DNA of 64,000 nt from RGIG3009 sp964390295. Its GTDB lineage: Bacteria; Bacillota; Clostridia; Oscillospirales; Acutalibacteraceae. Positions 34,064 to 42,210 of the stretch are shown here, piece after piece. Numbering within the stretch: the stretch's first letter is position 1; each line of letters opens with the position of its first letter. The stretch lies in assembly GCA_964390295.1 (NCBI GenBank), contig CAYMHR010000003.1:27970-91969 (forward strand), in the 5' to 3' direction. The notes beneath the pieces were generated by a model. It worked only from the letters and a program-made list of their open reading frames with translations, did not search any database and had not been told where the DNA came from. A program made the translations under genes and the position numbers.

Positions 34064-35194
34064 ATGAGTGTATTAACCGTAGTTATGCTGGCATTTTCCA
34101 CGTTGGGTGCGCTGGATCGCATTTTTGGCAACAAGCTGGGATTGGGCAAGGAATTTGAACGTGGGTTTCTGCTGTTGGGGACTATGGCGCTGGCTATGAT
34201 CGGTATGATCGCGATGGCACCGGTGATTGCCGGTTGGCTGGAGCCGGTGTTGCGTTTTCTGAACGAGCGCTGTCACGTGGAACCGTCGATTCTGACTGCC
34301 GCCTTGTTTGCCAACGACATGGGCGGCGCACCGTTGTCGGTCGAGGTGGCGGCGGATGCGTTGCTTGGCAGGTACAATGCCATGGTCGTCGCCTCCATGA
34401 TGGGAGCAACGGTGTCCTTCACCATTCCACTGGCGCTCGGCACGGTGGGGCGCGAGCGTCATCGCGAGCTGTTGCTCGGCTTGCTGTGCGGAATCATGAC
34501 GGTCCCCATGGGATGCTTCGTATCCGGTTGCGTGTACGGTGTTCCGCTCGGCAAGCTGCTGGCTGATTTGTTGCCGTTGCTGATTTTTGCGGTGATCATC
34601 GCCTGCGGCCTTTTGTGGAAGCCGGAATGGTGCATTAAAGTATTCAGTGCTTTCGGCTGGTTCGTGAAAGCCTTGATAACGGTGGGACTGATCGCGGCGA
34701 TTATCAAATATCTGGCCGGTTACGAGCTGTTTCCCGGCATGGGAACGCTGGAGGAGGGCGGCGAAATCTGCCTGAACGCCTGTGCGGTTATCTCCGGCGC
34801 GTTTCCGCTGATGTTTGTTGTATCCAAGCTGTTGTCGCGTCCGCTTGGTGCCATGGGGCGGCGGCTGAACGTGGGGGAAGACGCAGCACTGGGTCTGCTG
34901 TCCACGCTGGTAACGAACGTGCCGACCTTTGAGATGATGAACACGATGAGCCGCAAAGGGGTGTTGCTGAACGCCGCGTTTGCAACGTCGGCGGCGTGGA
35001 CGTTTGGCGGTCATCTGGCTTTTACAATGGCGTTCGACGAATCCTTCGTGTTGTCGTTGATCGTTGGCAAGCTGGTGGCCGGTTTGTTGGCGCTGGCGGT
35101 AGCCGTGTTGCTGTATCGTCGCCTGTACGAGAAAAACAGCGTTTCGCCGGATGAAAAGCCGGCAGAGCAAAAAACGGAAACGGCCTCTTGCTGA
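34064..35194 (+). CDS. eutH: Ethanolamine permease EutH
   Basis: A polytopic protein of 376 aa with about ten helices and EutH hallmarks: ALFANDMGGAPLSVEVA near residues 83-99, GATVSFTIPLALG, and NVPTFEMMNTMSRKGVLLNAAF near 285-306. EutH facilitates ethanolamine entry. No other eut gene (ammonia lyase, shell proteins, EutVW) lies in the window, so the link to ethanolamine catabolism is unproven. Start ATG 34064 behind GGGTGAGAG rather than TTG 34052. Confidence 0.88.
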   Translation: MSVLTVVMLAFSTLGALDRIFGNKLGLGKEFERGFLLLGTMALAMIGMIAMAPVIAGWLEPVLRFLNERCHVEPSILTAALFANDMGGAPLSVEVAADALLGRYNAMVVASMMGATVSFTIPLALGTVGRERHRELLLGLLCGIMTVPMGCFVSGCVYGVPLGKLLADLLPLLIFAVIIACGLLWKPEWCIKVFSAFGWFVKALITVGLIAAIIKYLAGYELFPGMGTLEEGGEICLNACAVISGAFPLMFVVSKLLSRPLGAMGRRLNVGEDAALGLLSTLVTNVPTFEMMNTMSRKGVLLNAAFATSAAWTFGGHLAFTMAFDESFVLSLIVGKLVAGLLALAVAVLLYRRLYEKNSVSPDEKPAEQKTETASC

Positions 35195-35242
35195 TGCCAA
35201 GGGCGAAATTGCGCTTGATCAAGCGACTGAAAACAAAAAAAC

Positions 35243-35280
35243 AGCACCCGACTTCTTCACGGAAGTCGGGTGCTATTTTT
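35243..35280. terminator. Terminator after eutH
   Basis: Perfect stem AGCACCCGACTTC / GAAGTCGGGTGCT and a T-run; the XRE gene ends within it on the other strand. Confidence 0.9.
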
Positions 35281-35476
35281 CTTGTCGTCCGATAAAATAA
35301 TCGGCGGATACGTGATAAAAATCGCAAAGCTTGATTAAATCCTCGATTTTCAGCTCGGCACGGCCGGTTTCAATGTGGTTGTAGCCTTGTTGCGATTTAT
35401 TGATGATTTTGGCAACCTGCCGTTGCGTTAAATCCCGATCCTCACGCAAGGCGCGCATTCGTTCGCGGTAATTCAT
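35273..35476 (-). CDS. Small XRE-family repressor
   Basis: A 67-aa protein that is nearly all HTH_3 domain: MRALREDRDLTQRQVAKIINKSQQGYNHIETGRAELKIEDL, ending with FYHVSADYFIGRQ. It is divergent from a lipoprotein gene and the shared region holds two identical-arm palindromes around a consensus promoter, so auto-repression and control of the lipoprotein gene are the simple reading. Short AGGTGATGG ribosome site. Confidence 0.88.
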   Translation of the reverse strand: MNYRERMRALREDRDLTQRQVAKIINKSQQGYNHIETGRAELKIEDLIKLCDFYHVSADYFIGRQEK

Positions 35477-35515
35477 TCCATCACCTGTGCTGTCGTAGTA
35501 AGCACATCATAGCAT

Positions 35516-35555
35516 ACTCATAAATTGAGTATTGACAAATACTCAAAGATTGAGT
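35516..35555. promoter_or_regulatory. Two ACTCA-N5-TGAGT operators over a divergent promoter
   Basis: Palindromes at 35516-35530 and 35541-35555, centres 25 bases apart, flank the -35 TTGACA (35532-35537); the second one touches the -10 TATAAT (35555-35560, 17-base spacer). A leftward TTGTCA-N16-TATGCT promoter for the XRE gene uses the same bases. Binding of the XRE protein should block both directions. Confidence 0.75.
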
Positions 35556-35603
35556 ATAATATTTTTGTCCAAAATTTTTGGACGAATAGAAGGAGGTAGG
35601 ATG

Positions 35604-36080
35604 ATGAAAAGAATAGCGGCGGTATTTTTGGGCTTAGCGATGGTGTTTTGCCTGTACGGGTGTGGCAACTCGGAGCGTGAAACGGCATACACAAAATTGT
35701 CAGGTTTTTACGACGCGGTATCCGATAGTCAGGAACTGCTGGATTCTGTGGCAGACGACATTTATTCCAATTGGCACGGCGCCATTTATAACGATGAATT
35801 TAACGAAGATATTAACCGGGCGATTGCTGCGGCACTGGTTGATCACGAAGACGATCTTGACGAAATCGAAGAACTGGATGAGAAAATCGCCGAATTGTTC
35901 AGTGAAGTGAAACGGGATGAAGAGCACGGTGAGCTGGTAAAGGAGATCATGTCCGCTTACAGTGATTACTATGAGCTTGTGGTCAACGTCAGCGGTTCGT
36001 TCAATTCCTTTTCGGCAGAAAAAGAAACGCTGAAAAAGGAACTGGCCAGCTCGCTGAAGGAATTATCCTATGAGCTGTAA
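35604..36080 (+). CDS. Putative lipoprotein under XRE control
   Basis: A 158-aa exported lipoprotein: hydrophobic signal at 4-17 and lipobox LYGC with the Cys near residue 19, then an acidic, helical domain with predicted coiled coil (DHEDDLDEIEELDEKIAELFSEVKRDEEHGELVKE is spread over residues 90-125). No family recognised. ATG 35601 is the alternative start, closer to AGGAGG. The strong operator-controlled promoter suggests an inducible surface protein. Confidence 0.75.
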   Translation: MKRIAAVFLGLAMVFCLYGCGNSERETAYTKLSGFYDAVSDSQELLDSVADDIYSNWHGAIYNDEFNEDINRAIAAALVDHEDDLDEIEELDEKIAELFSEVKRDEEHGELVKEIMSAYSDYYELVVNVSGSFNSFSAEKETLKKELASSLKELSYEL

Positions 36081-36097
36081 GAAGTGAATAATGAATA

Positions 36098-36140
36098 ACA
36101 GCCGGCAGGTTTTGAAACAAACCTGTCGGCTGTGTTTTGT
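36098..36140 (+). terminator. Terminator after the lipoprotein gene
   Basis: Stem ACAGCCGGCAGGTTT / AAACCTGTCGGCTGT (one G-U pair) followed by GTTTTG. Confidence 0.85.
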
Positions 36141-36170
36141 GCTCTCGGTAAACCGGCAATACCGCTGGAA

Positions 36171-36887
36171 TTACTTGCGGCAAAGGTCAACGAAATGCTG
36201 GAAGAAGGGCATCATATCCGGCAGGTTGAAATTCTCCTCACCGATCATGCGCTCCGGGTGCCATTGCACTGAAGCGATGGGAAGGCTTTCGTGCTCAATC
36301 GCCTCGATGAGACCGTCCTCGGTGGTGGCGGCAACGTGCAAGCCTTCGCCGCAGGTCTTGACAACCTGATGGTGATGAGAGTTGGTATAAAACTCGTTGC
36401 CAAATAGTCCCTGAAGCAGGGAGCCGGGCGTGGTACGTACCAAATGGCGGTTTTCGCCGCTTTTGTACATAGCTTCGTGTGCGCGCTGGTCGGGACAATC
36501 CTCATCGATGTCCTGTACCAACGTGCCGCCCAGAGCCACGTTAAGAATCTGGTGGCCGCGGCAGATGCCGATAATCGGCTTTTTGCGTGCAACGAAAGCA
36601 CGCACCAGCGCGATCTCCATTTCATCCATATCAAAGTCGCAGGAGGCCGCTTTGCGGTTGGCTTCGCCGTAACGGAAGGGATCGACGTCACAGCTACCAC
36701 CGGGGAGCAACAGTCCGTCTGCCAGCTCGGCGTACTCGTCGATATCTCCCAACGCCGTAAGAACAGGCAGAGCGCCGGCACGTACTAAAGCGCGGCAGTA
36801 GTTGGAACGAATCGTACATTTTTTCCCGATCCCGAAGTTGGCGCTGTCAACGTTGTTTTTGTGAGCGATGAGAATAACCGGTTTCAT
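36171..36887 (-). CDS. C26-family glutamine amidotransferase (gamma-glutamyl hydrolase/PuuD-like)
   Basis: A 238-aa class I amidotransferase-like hydrolase. The nucleophile elbow GICRGHQ is near residues 98-104, the His/Glu pair is in SVQWHPE, and DGLLLPGGSCDVDP marks the oxyanion loop. Relatives cleave gamma-glutamyl-GABA (PuuD) or related gamma-glutamyl amides. No put/puu neighbours, so the substrate is open. AGGAGG ribosome site; its promoter contains a palindromic operator at 36928-36951. Confidence 0.87.
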   Translation of the reverse strand: MKPVILIAHKNNVDSANFGIGKKCTIRSNYCRALVRAGALPVLTALGDIDEYAELADGLLLPGGSCDVDPFRYGEANRKAASCDFDMDEMEIALVRAFVARKKPIIGICRGHQILNVALGGTLVQDIDEDCPDQRAHEAMYKSGENRHLVRTTPGSLLQGLFGNEFYTNSHHHQVVKTCGEGLHVAATTEDGLIEAIEHESLPIASVQWHPERMIGEENFNLPDMMPFFQHFVDLCRK

Positions 36888-36922
36888 GTGTTTTCCTCCT
36901 AATTTTGGTTGCCTTTGGGAAT

Positions 36923-36951
36923 ATTATATGACAAATCTTCGGATTTGTCAT
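36923..36951 (-). promoter_or_regulatory. Promoter with built-in palindromic operator
   Basis: Minus strand ATGACA (36946-36951), 17-base spacer, TATAAT (36923-36928). The palindrome ATGACAAATC-TTCG-GATTTGTCAT (36928-36951) covers the -35 and the whole spacer, an arrangement typical of a repressor site. Confidence 0.65.
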
Positions 36952-36977
36952 TAGAAACGAAAAAATAAGGTTAGACT

Positions 36978-37006
36978 TGCTATTTGCTGTGGGGGTTTGG
37001 TATAAT
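36978..37006 (+). promoter_or_regulatory. Promoter of glgB, upstream copy
   Basis: TTGCTA (36978-36983), 17-base spacer, TATAAT (37001-37006). The second repeat copy carries another TATAAT at 37127-37132 without an equally good -35. Confidence 0.5.
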
Positions 37007-37212
37007 ATACAAAGAAGGCTTTGCTTCGCAAATCCTTGCGCGCTTCGCGCTTCGGCACTGCGTGCCGCTTTGTTATTGAACCGCGGCGCGAAAATGCCCT
37101 TGCAAGCAAGCATGTTTCGCTTGCGGTATAATATACGGCGGAAGGGCTTTGCTTCGCAAACCCTTGCGCGCTTCGCGCTTCGGCACTGCGTGCCGCTTTG
37201 TTATTGAACCGC
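36999..37212 (+). repeat. Two-copy palindromic repeat in the glgB upstream region
   Basis: An 86-88-base unit occurs at 36999-37084 and 37125-37212, nearly identical apart from the segment just after TATAATATAC. Each copy holds three tandem hairpins (GGCTTTGC-TTC-GCAAA, GCGCG-CTT-CGCGC, CGGCAC-TGC-GTGCCG) and starts with a -10 box. The 40-base spacer has its own GCAAGC/GCTTGC palindrome. No gene occupies 36952-37248. Confidence 0.8.
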
Positions 37213-37248
37213 CACGGATAGATACAAAATCACAAGGAGGGCAATACC

Positions 37249-39252
37249 ATGGCTGTTGTTTCCAACAAGTCGTTGATCGACGTCGATCCGTATTTGGCAC
37301 CCTTTCAAAAGGACCTTGCCCTGCGGAGCTCTCGGTTCACCGCCAAACGGCGCGAGCTGGTGGGGGACGATGGTACTTTGTCTGATTTTGCCAACGGACA
37401 CCATTATTTTGGTATCCACCGTACTGCCGACGGCTGGGTGTATCGGGAATGGGCTCCGGCGGCGGAGGCTATGTATTTTACCGGTGATTTTAACGACTGG
37501 GATACCACGGCTTGCCCCATGACGCGGCTGGAAAACGGCGTATTTGAGGTCACGCTGTCCGGCAAAAACGCCCTACGACCTGGTCAGAAGATTCAAGCGA
37601 TTGTGATACACAACGGGCAAATGCTGTGGCGTGTGCCGCTGTATGCAACGCGCGTTACCCAAGACCCAAAAACCTATCTGTGGTGTGCCGAGGTGGAAAG
37701 CGACGCGGCTTTTCCGTGGACAGATGCCGAATTCGCACCGCCGACGGTACCGTTTATCTACGAATGTCACGTCGGCATGGCGCAGGAGGAGGGACGCGTT
37801 GGTACTTACGACGAGTTCCGCCGCTTCATTTTGCCGCGCATTAAAAAGCAGGGGTATAACACCATCCAGATTATGGCGATCATGGAGCATCCGTACTACG
37901 GCTCCTTTGGGTATCAGGTTTCGAATTTCTTTGCGCCGTCGTCGCGCTATGGTGATAGCCGCGCACTGAAAAAGCTCATCAACGCCGCGCATCGTATGGG
38001 CTTGGCGGTGCTGTTGGACGTGGTTCACTCTCACGCGGTACGGAACACGGGAGACGGTATCAACGAATTCGACGGTACGGTGTACCAGTTTTTCCACGAG
38101 GGCGCGCGCGGCGAGCACAGCGCCTGGGGCACCAAACTGTTTAACTATGGTAAAAACGAGGTTCTTCACTTTCTACTGTCCGATTTGAAATACTGGATGG
38201 AAGAATTTCACTTCGACGGGTTCCGCTTCGACGGCGTAACGTCGATGATCTATCACGACCACGGACTGGGCAGTGCCTTTACCGATTATCACTGCTATTT
38301 TTCGCTGAACACCGATACCGAGGCCATTACGTATTTACAGCTTGCCAACGAGCTGATTCACAGCTTGAATCCGCACGCCGTAACGGTGGCGGAGGATATG
38401 TCGGGAATGCCGGGGATGTGCCGCCCCATTGACGAAGGCGGGATCGGCTTTGACTATCGGTTGTCGATGGGGGTGCCCGATCTGTGGATCAAGCTGTTGA
38501 AGGAATATGCCGACGACGATTGGGATATGGGTAAGCTCTGGTACGAGCTGACCACGCGTCGCCCCGGTGAAAAGAATATCGGGTATTGCGAGTCGCACGA
38601 TCAGGCGTTGGTAGGGGACAAAACCATCATGTTCCGGCTGTGCGACGCAGAAATGTACACGCACATGAGCAAGCAGACACCCAGTCTGGTGATCGATCGG
38701 GGCATGGCACTTCACAAAATGATTCGTCTGGTGACGGCATCGCTGGCCGGAGACGGGTATTTGAATTTTATGGGCAATGAATTCGGCCATCCCGAATGGA
38801 TCGATTTTCCCCGTGAGGGCAATGGCTGGAGCTATCATTATTGTCGCCGCCAGTGGAGTCTGGCAGATAACGAGGCCCTTCGTTACGGCGAGCTGAACGA
38901 ATTCGATCGGGCGATGATCGCTCTGCTGAAAAGCGAGGCGGTATTGTCAGATGCGGCAGTCAACCGCTGGATGCATCAGGAAGATAAAGTGCTGATCTAT
39001 ACCAAGGGGAACTTAACGTTCTTGTTTAATTTCCACCCTTCAAAATCGTTTGACGGGTATTTTGTGCCGGTAGGGAAAGCGGGAAAGTATCGGGTGGTGC
39101 TGTCTACCGATGAAGAACGCTTCGGCGGCTTCGGTCGTGTGGATATGAAATACCGCTATCAGGCCAAATCGACGGTCGATGGCCGGATCGGCTTCCCGTG
39201 CTATTTACCCTGCCGCACCGCGACGGTGCTGAAGCGGGTGAAGGGGCGATAA
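37249..39252 (+). CDS. glgB: 1,4-alpha-glucan branching enzyme, eukaryotic-type GH13_8
   Basis: Introduces alpha-1,6 branches into glycogen. The 667-aa protein has a CBM48-type N-terminus (WVYREWAPAAEAMYFTGDFNDW), the GH13 regions DVVHSHAV, GFRFDGVTS with the nucleophile Asp, TVAEDMSG with the acid Glu and CESHDQ. The spacing and sequences resemble plant/fungal and clostridial GH13_8 enzymes more than E. coli GlgB. It completes the pathway whose other genes lie at 18.7-22.5 kb. ATG after AAGGAGG. Confidence 0.94.
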   Translation: MAVVSNKSLIDVDPYLAPFQKDLALRSSRFTAKRRELVGDDGTLSDFANGHHYFGIHRTADGWVYREWAPAAEAMYFTGDFNDWDTTACPMTRLENGVFEVTLSGKNALRPGQKIQAIVIHNGQMLWRVPLYATRVTQDPKTYLWCAEVESDAAFPWTDAEFAPPTVPFIYECHVGMAQEEGRVGTYDEFRRFILPRIKKQGYNTIQIMAIMEHPYYGSFGYQVSNFFAPSSRYGDSRALKKLINAAHRMGLAVLLDVVHSHAVRNTGDGINEFDGTVYQFFHEGARGEHSAWGTKLFNYGKNEVLHFLLSDLKYWMEEFHFDGFRFDGVTSMIYHDHGLGSAFTDYHCYFSLNTDTEAITYLQLANELIHSLNPHAVTVAEDMSGMPGMCRPIDEGGIGFDYRLSMGVPDLWIKLLKEYADDDWDMGKLWYELTTRRPGEKNIGYCESHDQALVGDKTIMFRLCDAEMYTHMSKQTPSLVIDRGMALHKMIRLVTASLAGDGYLNFMGNEFGHPEWIDFPREGNGWSYHYCRRQWSLADNEALRYGELNEFDRAMIALLKSEAVLSDAAVNRWMHQEDKVLIYTKGNLTFLFNFHPSKSFDGYFVPVGKAGKYRVVLSTDEERFGGFGRVDMKYRYQAKSTVDGRIGFPCYLPCRTATVLKRVKGR

Positions 39253-39292
39253 CTGCCAATGCTATACCGACGACGATCCGGCAGTGCGCGCC

Positions 39293-40174
39293 TTATCGTG
39301 TAATGCGGCGGAAGTTGCCGTAGGTTTCGTTGACCGATTCGTGGAAGGAAAACGTATCCGGATAGCTTTCGATGATCTTTTTGAAATCCACCAGCTGATG
39401 ACGGTTGACCACGCACAGCAATACGGTTTTGTCCTTGCCGGTGTAGGCTCCCTGTGCCGCCAGCCGCGTGACGCCGTGATGCAAAAAGCGAGTGACGTCG
39501 TTGGCGATTTCGTCGGGGTGCTCGGTAATAACCGTGAATTTGTAGGCGGTTTTGGTGCCCTTCATCCAGTAGTTGCCGAAGGTGTAGCACACGAAGCAAT
39601 AGGTGATGCACAGCACGACCGGCTTGTAATTCAGCGAGGTGCCGTCGGAATAGACAAACAGAGAGGCAAACGCCACGATCGCATTTATTGCGAAGGAAAC
39701 GACGAAGAAATTAAAATCGGGATGCTTTTTGTGAATACAGAAGGAAATGATCTCAGTTCCGCCTGACGCCGAGTTGTTTTGCAGGCAAACACCGGCGGAC
39801 AGACCACTAATCAGACCACTGATGATGACGGGAAATACGGTATCGTGTCCGTTGGCGTTGTATACCCATGCCGACAGATCGAGACTTTGCAGGAACAGAT
39901 AGAAAAATGAATAGACCACGGTAAACAGAAACGATTTAACGGCATACTGCTTATCGGCGAAGAAATAGGCGAAAAGGCACAACGGTATGTTGACAATCAG
40001 CGATACATAGCTGATGCTGAAGCCGGTTTTGTACTGGATCATGGTGGCGATGCCGTTAATTCCTGCCGGCGCAAAGGCGTTATCGACAATAAAAAAGCGG
40101 TAATTTACCGCCAGCATCAACGCCATCAATATCACAATGGCATACGATCCGATTTGTTTTTTACACTGCTTCAT
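39293..40174 (-). CDS. YitT-family membrane protein
   Basis: A 293-aa protein with five to six helices in the first 190 residues (YitT_membrane domain, with NNSASGGTEIISFCI) and a C-terminal DUF2179 cytoplasmic domain (ITEHPDEIANDVTRFLHHGVTRLAAQGAYTG is spread over about 215-245). Transport role suspected, substrate unknown. Start ATG 40174 behind GGGAG. Divergent to a LysR gene whose likely operator lies between them. Confidence 0.88.
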   Translation of the reverse strand: MKQCKKQIGSYAIVILMALMLAVNYRFFIVDNAFAPAGINGIATMIQYKTGFSISYVSLIVNIPLCLFAYFFADKQYAVKSFLFTVVYSFFYLFLQSLDLSAWVYNANGHDTVFPVIISGLISGLSAGVCLQNNSASGGTEIISFCIHKKHPDFNFFVVSFAINAIVAFASLFVYSDGTSLNYKPVVLCITYCFVCYTFGNYWMKGTKTAYKFTVITEHPDEIANDVTRFLHHGVTRLAAQGAYTGKDKTVLLCVVNRHQLVDFKKIIESYPDTFSFHESVNETYGNFRRITR

Positions 40175-40231
40175 GTTTGCATCTCCCACAAAGTTTTTGT
40201 TTACAAGGGACAGTATACTATGCTATAATGC

Positions 40232-40246
40232 ATTTGTAAAACAAAT
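40232..40246. promoter_or_regulatory. Candidate LysR operator
   Basis: Palindrome ATTTGT-AAA-ACAAAT between the divergent YitT and LysR-type genes, next to a TATAAT-like box (40224-40229). LysR proteins typically bind such T-Nx-A dyads at divergent promoters. Confidence 0.5.
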
Positions 40247-40288
40247 GTTTTGCATAATATTCATCAATATTTTTGATAGGAAATGGCT

Positions 40289-41181
40289 ATGGATATTCGT
40301 AACGTAAAACCTTTGTCCGTGTTGCCGAGCTGAAAAATTTTACCAAAGCCGCCAACGAGCTTGGTTACGTGCAATCTACGGTGACGATGCAAGTACAGCA
40401 GTTGGAAAAGAAACTGGGCTATCCGCTGTTTGACCGGATCGGAAAGACGGTATCGCTGACGGCCTTGGGGGAGGAGTTCCTCCGTCATGCCTACGAGGTG
40501 CTTCACACCGTGGAGCAGGCGGAGCAGTTGGGAAACAAAGCCGCCGAGGTGCACGGTACGTTGCGTGTCGGCGTATCGGAATCGTTGATGTTCGGCGTGC
40601 TGATGTATTTGCTTCCCCAATTTCGGGCGGATCATCCGACGGTGGATATTAGCCTGAAGATTGGGCACTCGGTGGAGCTGATTGAACAGCTCAAGCACAA
40701 TCAACTGGATATGCTGTACGTATCGGCGGAAAAGAATACCGACCCCGCCATACACAGCTATTATACCTGCCGCAATCGGGTGCTGTTTTTGTGCAGTCCG
40801 GAGCATCCGCTGGCAAAGCGGCACCGGATTCCGGTGCGCGAGCTGATGACGTACGACTTTTTGGTGACGGAGCACGAAGGAAGCTGTTCCGGCCGTTTGT
40901 ACGCTCTGGCGGCACAGTACGGAACTACGGTCAAGGCGATCGTGGAAATGGACAGCGTGTACGTGATTACCGAGTTGGTAAAGAAAAACATGGGACTAGC
41001 CTTTTTGCCGGAATATGCCGTGTTAAAGCCACTGAAGGAGGGCACCTTGCTGGGACTGGACGTGGACGTTCCGCCACAGCCCTGTTTCGGACAGGTGCTT
41101 TGCCACAAGGGGCGCTGGGTGCCGCCGTTTATGTCCGACTTGATCGAGTTGATTCGTACAGCCCAGCCGGAGGTGCCGTAA
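40289..41181 (+). pseudogene. LysR-type regulator with a one-base deletion near the 5' end
   Basis: From ATG 40289 the frame reads MDIRNVKP and then stops at TGA about 14 codons in. One extra A in the A-run at about 40306-40309 would restore MDIRNVKTFVRVAELKNFTKAANEL, a perfect LysR HTH start, joined to the long open frame through 41181. The restored protein would be 297 aa, normal for LysR, with a complete effector-binding domain. Either a recent inactivating mutation or a sequencing error in a homopolymer; internal starts at 40369 would lack half the HTH. Confidence 0.75.
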
Positions 41182-41211
41182 GCCGGCGATTGAGTACGCG
41201 GTTTGTAAAAA

Positions 41212-41246
41212 TGCAAAGCGGAAGCACAAATTGTGCTTCCGCTTTG
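41212..41246 (-). terminator. Terminator between LysR and the sigma-like gene
   Basis: Stem AAAGCGGAAGCACAA / TTGTGCTTCCGCTTT; on the minus strand it is followed by GCATTTTT. Confidence 0.75.
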
Positions 41247-41248
41247 AG

Positions 41249-42070
41249 CTATGCCGAGGGGAATCGGCATAGTGAAAGGGGGCAGGGGCAGTCACCGGCG
41301 ATGATGCTGTCTTGAATGGCGTTCCACGCACTGACAAGTAACGCGAAAAATGCCACGGTAACGACACAGATGCCGGAAACGATGGCGGCACGACGAAGGC
41401 GACGGCGGCGCGCTTGTTTTTTCAGTGGCGCACGAAAAGCGCGGATGCCCTCCAGCACAGCGTCGTCAACGTCGGCAGGCGCCGTGACTTCCTGTTGCCG
41501 TTTTTCAAAATAGGCGATCACGTCTTCCCACGACAGCTTGCCGTCCGGATCATTCGCGCGGATGAGACGCTCGGCGTTATCACGCTCAGCCTCCAGCGTA
41601 CGCAACAGGGTTTTTGTATCCATTTTTAAGATCAACGCCGCATCTTCGTCGCTGTACTGTACCAAATGATGCAATACAAACAGCAACCGCTGCACGTCGT
41701 TGAAGCGGGACAGCACAAACTCCTCGGTGGGCACGTCGCTGTCCGAAGCAAGCAGATCGGTACGGATGAAAAAATCACGGTTGGGAGGGAGTCGGTATGC
41801 CCGTGGGTCACGGCACGTGATGAGCCGGTGACATTCTCCGATTACCAGGCTGACGGCGAGTGCGTGGAACTCTTCGTCGGTGTCCGCCTGCGCATCTTGC
41901 ACACCGTCCCAAATTTCGCAAAATACGGTGACGGTTACACGGGTGGCCAACTCCTTTTCACTCAACAACAGCATAGCGAGAAAGAATATTTCGTCCTTGT
42001 GCTGTCGATACAGCGTGATCATGGCACGCCGTTTGCCATGACGTGTCTGCTTTACTAAAGAACGGGACAT
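41249..42070 (-). CDS. ECF-sigma-like protein with a C-terminal membrane helix
   Basis: A 273-aa protein. Residues 17-70 (MITLYRQHKDEIFFLAMLLLSEKELATRVTVTVF is within this span) look like sigma region 2, and about 125-180 like region 4 (FNDVQRLLFVLHHLVQYSDEDAALILKMDTKTLLRTL). A basic stretch and one TM helix at about 232-252 follow, then a short Cys-containing tail outside. Ordinary ECF sigma factors are soluble; the fused TM part is like an anti-sigma anchor. No separate anti-sigma gene is adjacent. Assignment is by pattern only. Confidence 0.55.
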   Translation of the reverse strand: MSRSLVKQTRHGKRRAMITLYRQHKDEIFFLAMLLLSEKELATRVTVTVFCEIWDGVQDAQADTDEEFHALAVSLVIGECHRLITCRDPRAYRLPPNRDFFIRTDLLASDSDVPTEEFVLSRFNDVQRLLFVLHHLVQYSDEDAALILKMDTKTLLRTLEAERDNAERLIRANDPDGKLSWEDVIAYFEKRQQEVTAPADVDDAVLEGIRAFRAPLKKQARRRRLRRAAIVSGICVVTVAFFALLVSAWNAIQDSIIAGDCPCPLSLCRFPSA

Positions 42071-42160
42071 GGGGATTCCTGCCTTTCGTTGTCGTATTAT
42101 CTGTAGTATACGGCGCGAAGTTTAATTGTACTGAAAAATTTTCTTTTTGCGGGCGTAAAC

Positions 42161-42189
42161 TTGCTTTTGCGACTTCGTCGTGATACAAT
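42161..42189 (+). promoter_or_regulatory. Promoter of the first phosphoesterase gene
   Basis: TTGCTT (42161-42166), 17-base spacer, TACAAT (42184-42189). Confidence 0.65.
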
Positions 42190-42210
42190 GATGATGGGAG
42201 TGACGTAACC

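Noticed and set aside
36999..37212. CRISPR array
   Set aside because: Only two copies of a long palindromic unit with one 40-base interval and no cas genes.
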